Assembly (NCBI GenBank): GCA_902363735.1
Contig: CABJBA010000007.1
Location: 176,518-240,517, forward strand
Length of the DNA: 64,000 nucleotides
Source of the DNA: Clostridiaceae bacterium
GTDB taxonomy: Bacteria > Bacillota > Clostridia > Lachnospirales > Lachnospiraceae
Direction of reading: 5' to 3'
A program made the position numbers and the translations under genes. The notes beneath the pieces were generated by a model that was not told the origin of the DNA, did no database searches, and worked only from the letters and a program-made list of their open reading frames with translations. Positions within the stretch are counted from its first letter, which is position 1. Every line of letters starts with the position of its first letter. Shown one piece after another: positions 1 to 8,701 of this stretch.

Positions 1-66
1 CAACGAAGAAAAAACAGGATTTTATATAAACTGGAAGGAGGGTTGCCCAATGACCCCGCAAATTGA
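1..66 (+). CDS. Possible C-terminal tail of an upstream ABC ATPase (partial)
   Basis: An open frame enters from the left edge and stops with TGA at 64-66, overlapping the start of the metal permease by 17 bases. Its 21 visible residues are basic and carry no motif. ATPase and permease genes of metal importers often overlap in this way, so it is inferred to be the end of the partner ATP-binding subunit. The sequence alone cannot prove this; it could be non-coding frame. Confidence 0.3.
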   Translation, partial: QRRKNRILYKLEGGLPNDPAN

Positions 67-1168
67 AATTCAAATCATTGCTGTGATTGTTGCTGCCGCC
101 TGTGCTCTTCCCGGAACTTTTCTGGTTCTGCGCAAGATGTCCATGATGTCTGACTCCATCACTCATACCATTCTTCTGGGAATTGTGCTGGCCTTCTTTG
201 TCACCCATGATCTTTCTTCTCCACTGCTGATTGTAGGAGCGGCTTTAATGGGGGTAGTAACTGTCTGGCTGACAGAATTACTCAGCCGGACACGGCTGCT
301 GGCTGAGGATGCCGCCATCGGAGTAGTATTTCCTCTTCTATTTTCTATTGCCATTATTCTGATCACCCGCTACGCGGGATCCGTCCATCTGGATACGGAT
401 TCCGTTCTTTTAGGGGAACTCGCTTTTGCTCCCTTTGAGCGCATGGTGGTTGGAGGAGTGGATATTGGAGCAAAGGCCATTTATACAACAGGAATTCTGC
501 TGGTTATCAACCTGACGGCCATTACCTTCTTATTTAAGGAATTGAAAATTTCAGCCTTTGATCCCATGCTTGCTGCAGTTCTGGGTTTTTCTCCTGCTCT
601 GGTCCATTACGGGCTTATGACTCTGGTGTCCCTTACCGCAGTAGGAGCCTTTCAAGCAGTGGGATCCGTACTTGTAGTTGCATTTATGATCGGGCCTCCT
701 GTAACTGCCTATCTGCTTACTGACGACCTAAAAAACATGCTGATTATAAGCGGTGTTACTGGAGCTGTTAACGGCATTCTGGGATATCAGGCCGCAGCAT
801 TTTTTGATGTATCCATTGCAGGAAGTATGGCAGTGGTAACCGGAATTGTATTTCTGGGCGTGTTCACCTTTTCTCCTGGCAGGGGCTTAATCAGCTCTCT
901 TTTAAAACGCAGAAATCAGAAAATTGAATTTGCCAAAGCTGCAATGCTTTTTCACCTTCTTAATCATGAAGACAGCCCGGAAGAGCCGTCGGAAGCAGGT
1001 GTTGACACAGTACAGACTCATCTTCACTGGTCCTGTGAATTCACCGGGAAAATCATCAAGCTGCTGGCTCGTGACGGATATATTGAGATTTTAAACGGCC
1101 TGATAAAACTAACAGACCGAGGACGTACTAATGGCATAAACCACTACAATGCGCTTTTTTCAAGATAA
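50..1168 (+). CDS. Metal (Mn/Zn/Fe) ABC transporter permease, ZnuB/TroC family, with C-terminal extension
   Basis: Integral membrane subunit of a class III metal ABC importer. Residues about 1-285 form eight or nine hydrophobic helices with family-typical stretches such as VLRKMSMMSDSITHTILLG near the N-terminus and GAFQAVGSVLVVAFMIGPP in the middle. A further 85 or so soluble residues follow, ending in LTDRGR, and look like a small winged helix, unlike short permeases of about 280 residues. The start follows GGAGGG. The ATPase and binding protein should lie upstream, outside the window. Substrate is inferred from family only. Confidence 0.85.
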   Translation: MTPQIEIQIIAVIVAAACALPGTFLVLRKMSMMSDSITHTILLGIVLAFFVTHDLSSPLLIVGAALMGVVTVWLTELLSRTRLLAEDAAIGVVFPLLFSIAIILITRYAGSVHLDTDSVLLGELAFAPFERMVVGGVDIGAKAIYTTGILLVINLTAITFLFKELKISAFDPMLAAVLGFSPALVHYGLMTLVSLTAVGAFQAVGSVLVVAFMIGPPVTAYLLTDDLKNMLIISGVTGAVNGILGYQAAAFFDVSIAGSMAVVTGIVFLGVFTFSPGRGLISSLLKRRNQKIEFAKAAMLFHLLNHEDSPEEPSEAGVDTVQTHLHWSCEFTGKIIKLLARDGYIEILNGLIKLTDRGRTNGINHYNALFSR

Positions 1169-1219
1169 GTGTTTCTCAGGAAAGTCTTACTATCCATTAA
1201 TAAAAAATAATTTCTATAA

Positions 1220-1263
1220 AAAACAGATGCCATGAAGTATTTACATCTCATGACATCTGTTTT
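1220..1263. terminator. Bidirectional intrinsic terminator
   Basis: Sixteen-base arms (1220-1235 and 1248-1263) pair with one mismatch. They begin with AAAA and end with TTTT, so the hairpin can stop both the permease transcript and the convergent chemoreceptor transcript. Confidence 0.85.
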
Positions 1264-1274
1264 CATATTAAGCA

Positions 1275-2849
1275 TTAAATTCCACTGTGGCCTTTCAGGG
1301 TGAACTGCCCCGCCAGATTGCTCAGCAGCTTTGCCTGAGCAGACAGCTCTTCACTTGCAGCTGCACTCTCCTGGGCGGTTGCTGAGTTAGACTGTATGAC
1401 GGAAGATATCTGATCAACATTTGTGGTGATATTTATAATAGAAAAGCTCTGTTCCTGGGAAGCCGTTTGAATGTCCCCGATTCCCAGTGCAATCTCCCGG
1501 GCATCCTTTAATACATCGCTCATTGTCTGTGCCATAGAATCAGTTAATTCTTTGCCTGACTCCACGGAGCGGACGGAAATATCAATAAGTTTTGATGTAT
1601 TGCTTGCTGCCAGTGCACTTTTTGCCGCCAGATTGCGGACCTCGTCGGCCACCACCGCAAAACCCTTTCCGGCTTCTCCGGCTCTGGCCGCCTCAACAGC
1701 CGCATTCAGCGCTAATATATTGGTTTGGAATGCAATATCTTCAATGGTTTTATTAATTTTAATAATCTCTTCAGAATTGCTGCGAATGTCATTCATGGCC
1801 TTAAGCAGAAGCAGCATCTTCCTTTCACTCTCATCAAGGCTGACTCCCATCTCCTGTGCCTTGCTATTAAAAATCCCTGCATTTTCAGTAGTATAGTCTA
1901 TCTTTTCCATGATTTCTCCAACTGCCTGGGAAAGCTGTTCAATGGCTGCACTTTGCTCCGCAGCACCCTCTGCCAATAACTGTGAGCTTAAAGCAACGTG
2001 GTCGGAGCCTGCAGATACCTGCTCAGACGTCATGTTAAGCTGCATCAGTATTTCAGAAATCTGAGTGGAAAATTTCTCAATGGAAAGTCCGATCTTCGTA
2101 AAGTCTCCGATATACTGCTGAAGCGGCAGGTCGAAGTTCCCCTGCTCCATCTGTTCCATAGAGCTTCCGATGCGGGAAACATAGTCGGAAAGTGTTTGAA
2201 TGGAGATTCTCATGCTGTTGGCAAGCATTCCAAGTTCATTAGAAGAAGAGTATGCTATTTCAGTCTGAAGATCTCCCTGGGAAAGGTCTTCCATCCCCTT
2301 TTCCAGAGCCTTAATGGGCAGCAATATCTTGCTTCGGATAATCATAAAAATAAATGCAAGAAAAATCAGGTTCACAATCAGGGTAATCACGCTTACTGCC
2401 TTAAGCATAAGAATTCCCTGAGCGGAATACCTCTCAGCCTGGGACACCGCATTATTGCTTTTATTAAACAGTTCTTCGCTGTTTTCCAACAGCTTCTGGT
2501 CTGGATCCTCAGCCAGCAACGGCAGTACCTGATCCTTCCAGTATGTACGGATTTCCTGCATCTGAGCCACCAGCTTCTCATCTCCCGGAACGGGAAGTCC
2601 AAGCTCCTGGCTGCCGGATATGAGCCCATCCATTGCTTTTTCCACCTTTGCAACAGCTTCATCCACAGGCTGCTCCAGCAGATGAAGCTTTATGACACGC
2701 TGGCTGGCTCCTCTCACAACTCCGCAGTAATTCACGATCTTACCGTTACTCTGGTTCTGGTCAAGAAGTGAAAACATCAGACCTGTGCTTAACACGCTTA
2801 ACAATGCCAGGCAAACCATGGCACTATAAATAATTTTTTTAATGCTCAA
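1275..2849 (-). CDS. Methyl-accepting chemotaxis protein
   Basis: Transmembrane chemoreceptor of 524 residues. It has an N-terminal membrane helix (about 5-27), an extracytoplasmic helical sensor of about 120 residues, a second membrane helix, a HAMP linker, and a cytoplasmic signalling domain with the hairpin-tip motif [20 protein letters not shown] and the following [12 protein letters not shown]. The TTG start at 2849 is chosen because AAAGGAGG precedes it and because the longer frame to 2981 would run into the promoter. It lies just downstream of the duplicated metal/MoeA operon, in the same direction but with its own promoter. Its ligand is unknown. Confidence 0.93.
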   Translation of the reverse strand: MSIKKIIYSAMVCLALLSVLSTGLMFSLLDQNQSNGKIVNYCGVVRGASQRVIKLHLLEQPVDEAVAKVEKAMDGLISGSQELGLPVPGDEKLVAQMQEIRTYWKDQVLPLLAEDPDQKLLENSEELFNKSNNAVSQAERYSAQGILMLKAVSVITLIVNLIFLAFIFMIIRSKILLPIKALEKGMEDLSQGDLQTEIAYSSSNELGMLANSMRISIQTLSDYVSRIGSSMEQMEQGNFDLPLQQYIGDFTKIGLSIEKFSTQISEILMQLNMTSEQVSAGSDHVALSSQLLAEGAAEQSAAIEQLSQAVGEIMEKIDYTTENAGIFNSKAQEMGVSLDESERKMLLLLKAMNDIRSNSEEIIKINKTIEDIAFQTNILALNAAVEAARAGEAGKGFAVVADEVRNLAAKSALAASNTSKLIDISVRSVESGKELTDSMAQTMSDVLKDAREIALGIGDIQTASQEQSFSIINITTNVDQISSVIQSNSATAQESAAASEELSAQAKLLSNLAGQFTLKGHSGI

Positions 2850-2952
2850 ATTTACTCCTCCTTTAAGGATCTTTAATAAAAAACTTCTTATTATTTGATT
2901 TTCATGAAAAACAAAATAATAAGAACAATTTTCGACATATATCGACACAAAT

Positions 2953-2981
2953 ATTCTACAGTTAAAGATATCAGAAGTCAA
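2953..2981 (-). promoter_or_regulatory. Promoter of the chemoreceptor gene
   Basis: On the minus strand TTGACT (2976-2981) and TAGAAT (2953-2958) are 17 bases apart. Seven bases beyond the -10 box lies TCGATATAT (2937-2945), also found at the same offset in the promoter of the DUF364 operon. Confidence 0.7.
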
Positions 2982-3040
2982 TCAAAATACTTCAAATCTT
3001 TTAATAAATATTCTCAAATATATCCGTGATTTTAAAACAA

Positions 3041-3090
3041 AAAAACCGGAGTTAAATCTGAAAAATAAGATTTAACTTCGGTTTTTTTTA
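3041..3090. terminator. Strong bidirectional terminator ending the MoeA/ABC operon
   Basis: Twenty-base arms (3041-3060, 3071-3090) form a nearly perfect stem with a G-T wobble, flanked by seven A and seven T. It separates the nine-gene operon from the chemoreceptor gene. Confidence 0.88.
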
Positions 3091-3100
3091 TTCTCTTTTT

Positions 3101-4390
3101 TCAATTCCCGAAAGTATATTTGTTATGCAGAAGCTTTGCCTTCACTTTCTTCCCCTTTTGAAACTGAGACAAATCCCCGGTCACTGAGACTGAGGCAGAA
3201 GCCGTAATGAGATTTTCCACTGTTTCCCCCATATTACCTACCAAGCGGGCCGTATAACCCCTGGGGCTCTCTATCAGATGAACCCGTGGCTCCCAGATAT
3301 TTGTACCACCTCCGCGGGAGGGAAAATCATGCTCCAGTACCACATCCACCACGGTGCGTCGGTACACCGTACACTGTAAGTGCCATTGGAGGATAGGAGG
3401 AATAAAATATTCTGTCATGGTGAGGGCCGCATGTGGAGGGCCTGGAATACCCAGCACAGGCTTTCCATCAATCTGCCCTAAGAGCATATTCTTTCCGCCA
3501 GGCCCCAACTGGACGCCATGGCAGGCGATACTTCCCATCTCCCGCACAGTCTTTAAGGTATGATCTCCATAATTCATCTCACCTTTTCCCACACCTCCGA
3601 TCACCACCAGAACATCACAGTTGGGCAGGGCCTCTCTAATTGCCTGACTAATCCTGCCGCTGTCATCGGGTACAATAGGAAAAACAGTTGCTTCTCCCCC
3701 GTATTGTGAGGTAATGGCACTGATATAAATGCTGTCACATTCAATGTATTGTCCGGCAGAAGGTATTTGCCCGGGCATCATTAAATCATCTCCCACCGGA
3801 ATAACAGAAACCTTTGTTTTACGCTTTACCAAAGCTTCTGTGTGACCCGTATACTGCATCAGGGCCAGGTGTGAGGGGGAGAGAACCTCGTTGACATCAG
3901 CCAGCTTTTCTCCCTTTCCCACGTAAGTCCCTTTTATTTTAACACTCTGGTACTGTACCGGCATTTCCAGTAAGGTTGCAGTGCCATCAGGATTGAGTTT
4001 GCACTGCTCAGCATGAGCAATGGAATTAAATGTCTGCGGAATAGCTGTCCCCATAGGGCAGTGAAAAAACTCTTCAGGCTGAAGGATACAGGGCTGGAAT
4101 TCAAATTTGTCCCTGACCGACTCAAAGTTAATGGCAATCCCGTCATGAGTGGCGCAATTATCCACCGGAACATCAATCTTGGCCAAAACAGCCTCCGCCA
4201 GTACCCTGCCGGCAGCCTCAGGCAATGGAACCGTTTCTGTCTCCGAATTCACTTGCGGAAGATTACCGATCCATAAATCCAAAGCCTGATCCACAGTAGG
4301 AACCTGCGCGATCTTCTTTTCACATTGGTAAGAACAGTCCTTACACTGGTCACTGCAGGTCTTTGGGGGAATAATCACACTTTTTTTCAT
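3101..4390 (-). CDS. MoeA-like molybdopterin-binding protein with N-terminal four-Cys motif (copy B)
   Basis: Divergent MoeA-family protein of 429 residues. MoeA enzymes insert molybdate into molybdopterin. The MoCF/MogA-like domain is marked by GGVGKGEMNYGD at 265-276, and GIPGPPHAA replaces the usual LPGNPVS. The family Asp survives at D83 (HDG), but the GGxSxGxxD Asp is Asn at 273. An N-terminal extension carries C12, C16, C19 and C23 (CX3CX2CX3C), absent from copy A and typical of metal or Fe-S binding. The start at 4390 follows GGAGGGG; an upstream in-frame start would overlap the preceding gene. It is the last gene of the operon. The metal it handles is unknown. Confidence 0.75.
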   Translation of the reverse strand: MKKSVIIPPKTCSDQCKDCSYQCEKKIAQVPTVDQALDLWIGNLPQVNSETETVPLPEAAGRVLAEAVLAKIDVPVDNCATHDGIAINFESVRDKFEFQPCILQPEEFFHCPMGTAIPQTFNSIAHAEQCKLNPDGTATLLEMPVQYQSVKIKGTYVGKGEKLADVNEVLSPSHLALMQYTGHTEALVKRKTKVSVIPVGDDLMMPGQIPSAGQYIECDSIYISAITSQYGGEATVFPIVPDDSGRISQAIREALPNCDVLVVIGGVGKGEMNYGDHTLKTVREMGSIACHGVQLGPGGKNMLLGQIDGKPVLGIPGPPHAALTMTEYFIPPILQWHLQCTVYRRTVVDVVLEHDFPSRGGGTNIWEPRVHLIESPRGYTARLVGNMGETVENLITASASVSVTGDLSQFQKGKKVKAKLLHNKYTFGN

Positions 4391-4400
4391 AAGGCCCCTC

Positions 4401-5576
4401 CTATGAGCTGGATAAGCCATTGTCCTTGGCTCCATTAAATTGAGGTGCAATCAAGGCCCAATCCTCTTCATTTAGATCGTAGCCCAAATATTCCATGTAA
4501 AAATCCTGAGCATAAGCTTTTACGTCCACATCCTCAAAGCGGTCCGGATACATGATTTTAGCCATCCATAGAACACATAGAGGCGCTTCAATTGCAGCGT
4601 TCCAATAGTCAATGCCTTTAGGAACCAAATAAACATCGCCGCTTTCAAGAGCAGACATTCCGGCATACTGAGGGTCCTTTGCCCAGTTATGATAGATTTC
4701 TGCTACTTCATCAGTGAATTCTCCGTTAAAATTGATCTGGAACATCATGTCAGGATTCCATTTAGTAAGCTGTTCCGCGTCCACATCAGCAAAAAACTTG
4801 CCTGTATCTGCTGTTGCATTACCAGATAAACTAATTCCTCCGGCCATTTCCACCACATAGCCCCATATACAGTTATTACCGAAAACCTGAGTGATATCAG
4901 AACGGATAGGAAGTACCTTGACCCGGTCCTCTTCCGGAATATCTTCCACCCGCTCTGCTACAAAATCAAAGAGTTCATCAGCCCATTCATGATACTTCTT
5001 TGCCTTATCGGTTGTGCCTGTCAACCGGGCAATCAAATCAATTTCATCATAAGACTGGATAAAAACATCACCGGAATCTTCCACGTCAATTCCGTCTATC
5101 ATAACAGGAAGACCCACTTCTTTCATTTTTCCGTAAGCTGTTGCAGAGGCAGAGGGGGAAATAATCACGTCCGGCTTGTCCTGCAAAAGTTCTTCCAGAT
5201 TCACATCATCAAAGGAACCGTAATTTTTCACCTCGACAGCCTGGGGAAATGCATGGCGCAGCCATATAAATTTGCTGTTATCAGCCATGCCTGTCACCTT
5301 ATCAATCTGCCCCAGCAAAACGGCGGAACCATAAGCCCCCTTAAAGGAGGTAATAACAATTTTATTTAAATTCTCCGGTGACGGAACCTGCACCATATTT
5401 CCTGCAAGATCAGCTGCCTCTACAAGCTCATGAGAACTGCTTACTGCAACACTTTCAGCAGTTTCTGATGGCTGGGAAGCTGTCGGTTCGGAGGGTCTGG
5501 CTCCACAGCCTGTCAACAGGGTAAAGGATATAGCCAAAGATAGAAGCAGAAAGGCTTTTATTTTACTTTTTTTCAT
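4401..5576 (-). CDS. ABC transporter substrate-binding lipoprotein (Fe3+/cobalamin type), copy B
   Basis: A 391-residue lipoprotein with a signal peptide ending in the lipobox LLTGC, an STE-rich linker, then a two-lobed periplasmic_binding_2 fold (BtuF/FecB class). Typical segments include PDVIISPSASATAYGKMKEVG and a late WNPDMMFQIN. It should sit on the outer face of the membrane and deliver substrate to permease B. It follows ATPase B in the operon and precedes MoeA-like copy B by ten bases. Substrates of this class are siderophores, haem, cobalamin and, in the MolABC transporter of Haemophilus, molybdate or tungstate. Which applies here cannot be read from sequence. Confidence 0.88.
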   Translation of the reverse strand: MKKSKIKAFLLLSLAISFTLLTGCGARPSEPTASQPSETAESVAVSSSHELVEAADLAGNMVQVPSPENLNKIVITSFKGAYGSAVLLGQIDKVTGMADNSKFIWLRHAFPQAVEVKNYGSFDDVNLEELLQDKPDVIISPSASATAYGKMKEVGLPVMIDGIDVEDSGDVFIQSYDEIDLIARLTGTTDKAKKYHEWADELFDFVAERVEDIPEEDRVKVLPIRSDITQVFGNNCIWGYVVEMAGGISLSGNATADTGKFFADVDAEQLTKWNPDMMFQINFNGEFTDEVAEIYHNWAKDPQYAGMSALESGDVYLVPKGIDYWNAAIEAPLCVLWMAKIMYPDRFEDVDVKAYAQDFYMEYLGYDLNEEDWALIAPQFNGAKDNGLSSS

Positions 5577-5610
5577 TATTATTTATTCCTTCTTTTTATT
5601 TCTTATTTGG

Positions 5611-6405
5611 TCATTGAATGGGTATACAGGTTTGTATTTCTGTGCCCATTCTCCGGGATAAAAGACCTGTGCTTATGATCCTGGTGTTTACTCCGTACAA
5701 ATCATTCAGGCTTTTTTCCGTAATTACTTGTTTCGGTTCTCCAAAAGCATACACGCTTCCGTTTTTCAGCATCAGTGCTTTATCGGCATATAAAAAAGCA
5801 TGGTCTGGAAAATGAGAGGACATGATTACCGCCAGTCCCTGCTTTGCCAGTAAATGAATCTGTTCCAGTACCAATTGTTGGTTTCCAAAATCCAGGCCAG
5901 TGGTGGGCTCATCCATGATGAGAATCTGAGGAACCTGAGTCAATGCTCTGGCAATCAGTGCCAGCTGCTTCTCTCCGCCTGAAAGCTCCAGATACGGCCT
6001 GTTGATCAAATGGCTGATACCCAGCCGTTCAATGGCTGCTCCCGCAATTTCTTCATCCTCTTCTTTCGGAGACTGGTACGGCTTCAAATAAGCTGTCCTT
6101 CCCATTAAAACCACATCCATAACTGTATAGGAAAAGGGCGGGCTGCTTATCTGGGGAACATAGCCGATGGCCTGGGCAACTTTTACCCTGGACCAGTCAC
6201 TGATGTTTTCTCCCTTCACCCGTACGTTCCCCTCCTGCATAGGAATCAACCCCAGGATAGATTTAAATAAGGTGGATTTTCCCGCACCGTTTGCACCCAA
6301 AATACAAAGTACCTCACCAGAATTTATAGAAAAATGAATGTTTTCTAAAATTTTCTTATGAAAATATCCGCAGCCGCCATCTTTTAGCTCAAACAATGTA
6401 CTCAT
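5611..6405 (-). CDS. ABC transporter ATP-binding protein (FepC/BtuD type), copy B
   Basis: A 264-residue nucleotide-binding subunit with Walker A GANGAGKST near residue 38, the Q-loop region YVPQISSPPFSY, the ABC signature LSGGEKQ, Walker B ILIMDEPTTGLD and the switch His in MSSHFPDHAF. The start overlaps the stop of permease B by four bases (ATGA), as in tightly coupled transporter operons. It powers import through permease B. Its paralogue ATPase A in the same operon has the same length class and motifs, supporting a module duplication. Confidence 0.93.
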   Translation of the reverse strand: MSTLFELKDGGCGYFHKKILENIHFSINSGEVLCILGANGAGKSTLFKSILGLIPMQEGNVRVKGENISDWSRVKVAQAIGYVPQISSPPFSYTVMDVVLMGRTAYLKPYQSPKEEDEEIAGAAIERLGISHLINRPYLELSGGEKQLALIARALTQVPQILIMDEPTTGLDFGNQQLVLEQIHLLAKQGLAVIMSSHFPDHAFLYADKALMLKNGSVYAFGEPKQVITEKSLNDLYGVNTRIISTGLLSRRMGTEIQTCIPIQ

Positions 6406-7451
6406 TTTTCTCCCGCCCTTTCGTTTAAAATCAAAAAAATAAAGAAAGGCGCACCAATGATCGCCGTGAGAACCCCCAAGGGAACTTCTGTGACCGTCAC
6501 AGAACGGGCAAAATCATCTACCAGAAGCAGGAACACGCCGCCCGAAATCGCAGACGCCGGAAGCAAGTAGATGTTATTTGGGCCAATAGCCATGCGCATC
6601 AGATGAGGAATCACAAGCCCAACCCAGCCGATAAGCCCACTGATGGAAATGGCGGAAGCCGTTAAAATAGTAGAACAGACAATAACAATAGCACGAAATC
6701 TTTTTGTTTCCACACCCAGGGCTTTTGCCTCATCTTCTCCCAGAGATAGAACATTTAACCGCCAGCGAAAAAGCAAAAGCGGTATGCTGCTGGCCAAGAT
6801 GGGTATGAATGCCCAGCCAATATCTCCGATCTTGATATTTGCCAAACTTCCCATAAGCCAATATGTAATAGCAGGCAGCTTATCATTGGGGTCAGCCAAA
6901 AACTTAATTAAAGAAACCACCGCATTGGCAAAGGAAGAAACAAAAACTCCAGCCAATACCAGAGCAAGAGTTGGGTCCCGCTTCACCCGGCTTCCCACAA
7001 AATTAGCTCCCCATACTGCTACAAGAGAAAACACGAAAGCAAAAAACTGAATAAAAGGAGCGTGAAGCCCTGCAAAAATCGCAGTTGCCGCCCCCAGGGA
7101 AGCCCCTGCCGAAGCGCCTAAAATATCCGGGGACACCAGAGGGTTTTTAAAAACAGTTTGGTAAGACGCACCGGAAAGGGCTAAGGCCCCTCCCACTACG
7201 ACAGCAGAAAAAATACGGGGAAATCGGATGTATAAAATAACCTTTTCAAACTCTGCCGGCCAGCTTCCTTTTATGGGCAAAATATGGGAAAGCATAATGG
7301 AAGCCGCATCAAAAAGAGAAATCCCCTTATATCTGCCAATGTTAAAAGACAAGATAAATATAGACGCCAATACCAGAAGAAGGATCAATATTTTATATCT
7401 GGCTGCCTTCTTTCCCTGCTTCCATCTATTTTTTTGAGAAAGTCCGTTCAA
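6402..7451 (-). CDS. ABC transporter permease, FecCD/BtuC family, copy B
   Basis: A 349-residue polytopic membrane protein with nine or ten hydrophobic segments. Family motifs include RFPRIFSAVVVGGALALSGA, PDILGASAGASLGA and ISGLIGWVGLVIPHLMRM. It starts with TTG at 7451, 7-8 bases after GAGGAGG; no ATG has a comparable ribosome binding site. It forms the channel with ATPase B and receives substrate from lipoprotein B. It sits 16 bases after MoeA-like copy A and begins the second permease-ATPase-lipoprotein-MoeA module. Confidence 0.92.
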   Translation of the reverse strand: MNGLSQKNRWKQGKKAARYKILILLLVLASIFILSFNIGRYKGISLFDAASIMLSHILPIKGSWPAEFEKVILYIRFPRIFSAVVVGGALALSGASYQTVFKNPLVSPDILGASAGASLGAATAIFAGLHAPFIQFFAFVFSLVAVWGANFVGSRVKRDPTLALVLAGVFVSSFANAVVSLIKFLADPNDKLPAITYWLMGSLANIKIGDIGWAFIPILASSIPLLLFRWRLNVLSLGEDEAKALGVETKRFRAIVIVCSTILTASAISISGLIGWVGLVIPHLMRMAIGPNNIYLLPASAISGGVFLLLVDDFARSVTVTEVPLGVLTAIIGAPFFIFLILNERAGEK

Positions 7452-7467
7452 AAAAACACCTCCTCAA

Positions 7468-8697
7468 TCAACAGTCCGTATACAAAAGCTCTACGTCAAT
7501 TTCACTTCCTGCCTCCCATTTGCTCCTGCCGATAGGAGCAATGAATAATCCGTTCCACCGCTCTGCGGCCTGGGCAAAGCGGACCTCCATAGGCATAGGA
7601 GCTGCAGTGAATCCCTTTTCTCCATCCTTCTGCAGCTCTATTCTTACATACATTTCATGAGGCTCCGGCTTTTGAATCGGCTGTTCCAATACAGCTTTCA
7701 CCCTTCGCCTTTGGGGAAGAGGCTGCCCGTACCAGTGGTAAACTAATGCTCTGGCACACCAGTCCAGGGCGCAGAATGCTGCATAGGGAGGGCCCGGCAA
7801 ATTAATAACAGGCTTTCCATCCACCACTGCCACTGCCACCGGTATTCCGGGAATACAGCGTACTCCATGCTGAAAATAATCCGCCCGGTTTTCCAGCAAG
7901 GTGGAGGTATAATCTTCTGTTCCCATAGAACTTCCTCCGTTTAAAAGAACAATATCAGCCGTTTCCAGCGCCTTATTAAGAGCAGTTTCCAACCAGGCCT
8001 TTTGATCCGCCACAATAGGCATACATACTGCTTCAGCTCCCCATCTTCTGCAAAAAGCAGATATCATCAAACCGTTGCTTTCAATATTCTGTCCCCTGGC
8101 CGGTATCTGCCCCGGAGAGATCAGCTCGCTTCCGGTGGGAATATAGGCGATCTTAGGCTGTCTGACAACCTTCACTTCCTGAATTCCGGCTGCAGCCAGA
8201 AGCCCCAGCCGGAAAGGGGTAATCATATCTCCCTTTTTTAAGACCTGTTCTTCTTTTTTAAGAGTTGCCCCCTGCGGTCTGACCAATTGGCCCTTTTTTA
8301 CCGGTTCTTCCGGTTCAATAGCCAAAATTTTTCCGTTTTCATCAAAAGTAAACTCTTCTATCCAAAGCACAGTGTCAAAGGTATCATCAAAATCATCCCC
8401 CATATCGGCGGGCGCATAGTCTACATTTTCTTTCCAGTCTGAAAAATCAGGCACTCCCTTTTCAAAGTCGGCAAAGCGAACAGCAACACCATCCCCGCCT
8501 GCTGCCCGGCAGACGGGCAGTGTATTGCAGGAATATACATCCTCTGCACTGACTCTTCCCTCTGCATGGTTTAAGGGCAGCAATTCTGTATCCGGTGTAA
8601 GATTCCACCGTTCAAGCAATGCATTTATAGTCTCCGCCCGTGTGGCGTATTGATCTCGTTGAAGATAATGTCCAGGCTTTTGTGAAAGTCTTGCCAT
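7468..8697 (-). CDS. MoeA-like molybdopterin-binding protein (copy A)
   Basis: A 409-residue divergent MoeA homologue. The MoCF domain motif GGSSMGTEDYT (254-264) keeps the Asp that copy B has lost, and GGDG at 67-70 matches the MDGYA site of MoeA. The later LPGPPYAAF differs from the usual LPGNPVS. There is no N-terminal Cys cluster. It lies between lipoprotein A (four-base gap) and permease B, inside the operon. No moaA, moaC or moeB gene is nearby, so the role may be metal loading or recognition of a pterin-bound metal rather than general cofactor synthesis. That is an inference. Confidence 0.77.
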   Translation of the reverse strand: MARLSQKPGHYLQRDQYATRAETINALLERWNLTPDTELLPLNHAEGRVSAEDVYSCNTLPVCRAAGGDGVAVRFADFEKGVPDFSDWKENVDYAPADMGDDFDDTFDTVLWIEEFTFDENGKILAIEPEEPVKKGQLVRPQGATLKKEEQVLKKGDMITPFRLGLLAAAGIQEVKVVRQPKIAYIPTGSELISPGQIPARGQNIESNGLMISAFCRRWGAEAVCMPIVADQKAWLETALNKALETADIVLLNGGSSMGTEDYTSTLLENRADYFQHGVRCIPGIPVAVAVVDGKPVINLPGPPYAAFCALDWCARALVYHWYGQPLPQRRRVKAVLEQPIQKPEPHEMYVRIELQKDGEKGFTAAPMPMEVRFAQAAERWNGLFIAPIGRSKWEAGSEIDVELLYTDC

Positions 8698-8701
8698 GTT
8701 A

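Noticed and set aside
1471..2771. Long open frames on the plus strand opposite the chemoreceptor gene
   Set aside because: They are antisense to a gene with clear domain motifs, lack ribosome binding sites and show no recognisable protein pattern.
2850..2981. Longer N-terminus of the chemoreceptor
   Set aside because: The extra 44 codons run back to the -35 box of the promoter, and the TTG at 2849 has a strong ribosome binding site.
3101..8697. Calling the two MoeA-like proteins simply MoeA
   Set aside because: Several conserved MoeA positions differ (LPGPP for LPGNP; Asn for Asp in copy B), and no other cofactor synthesis genes are near, so the standard function is not assured.
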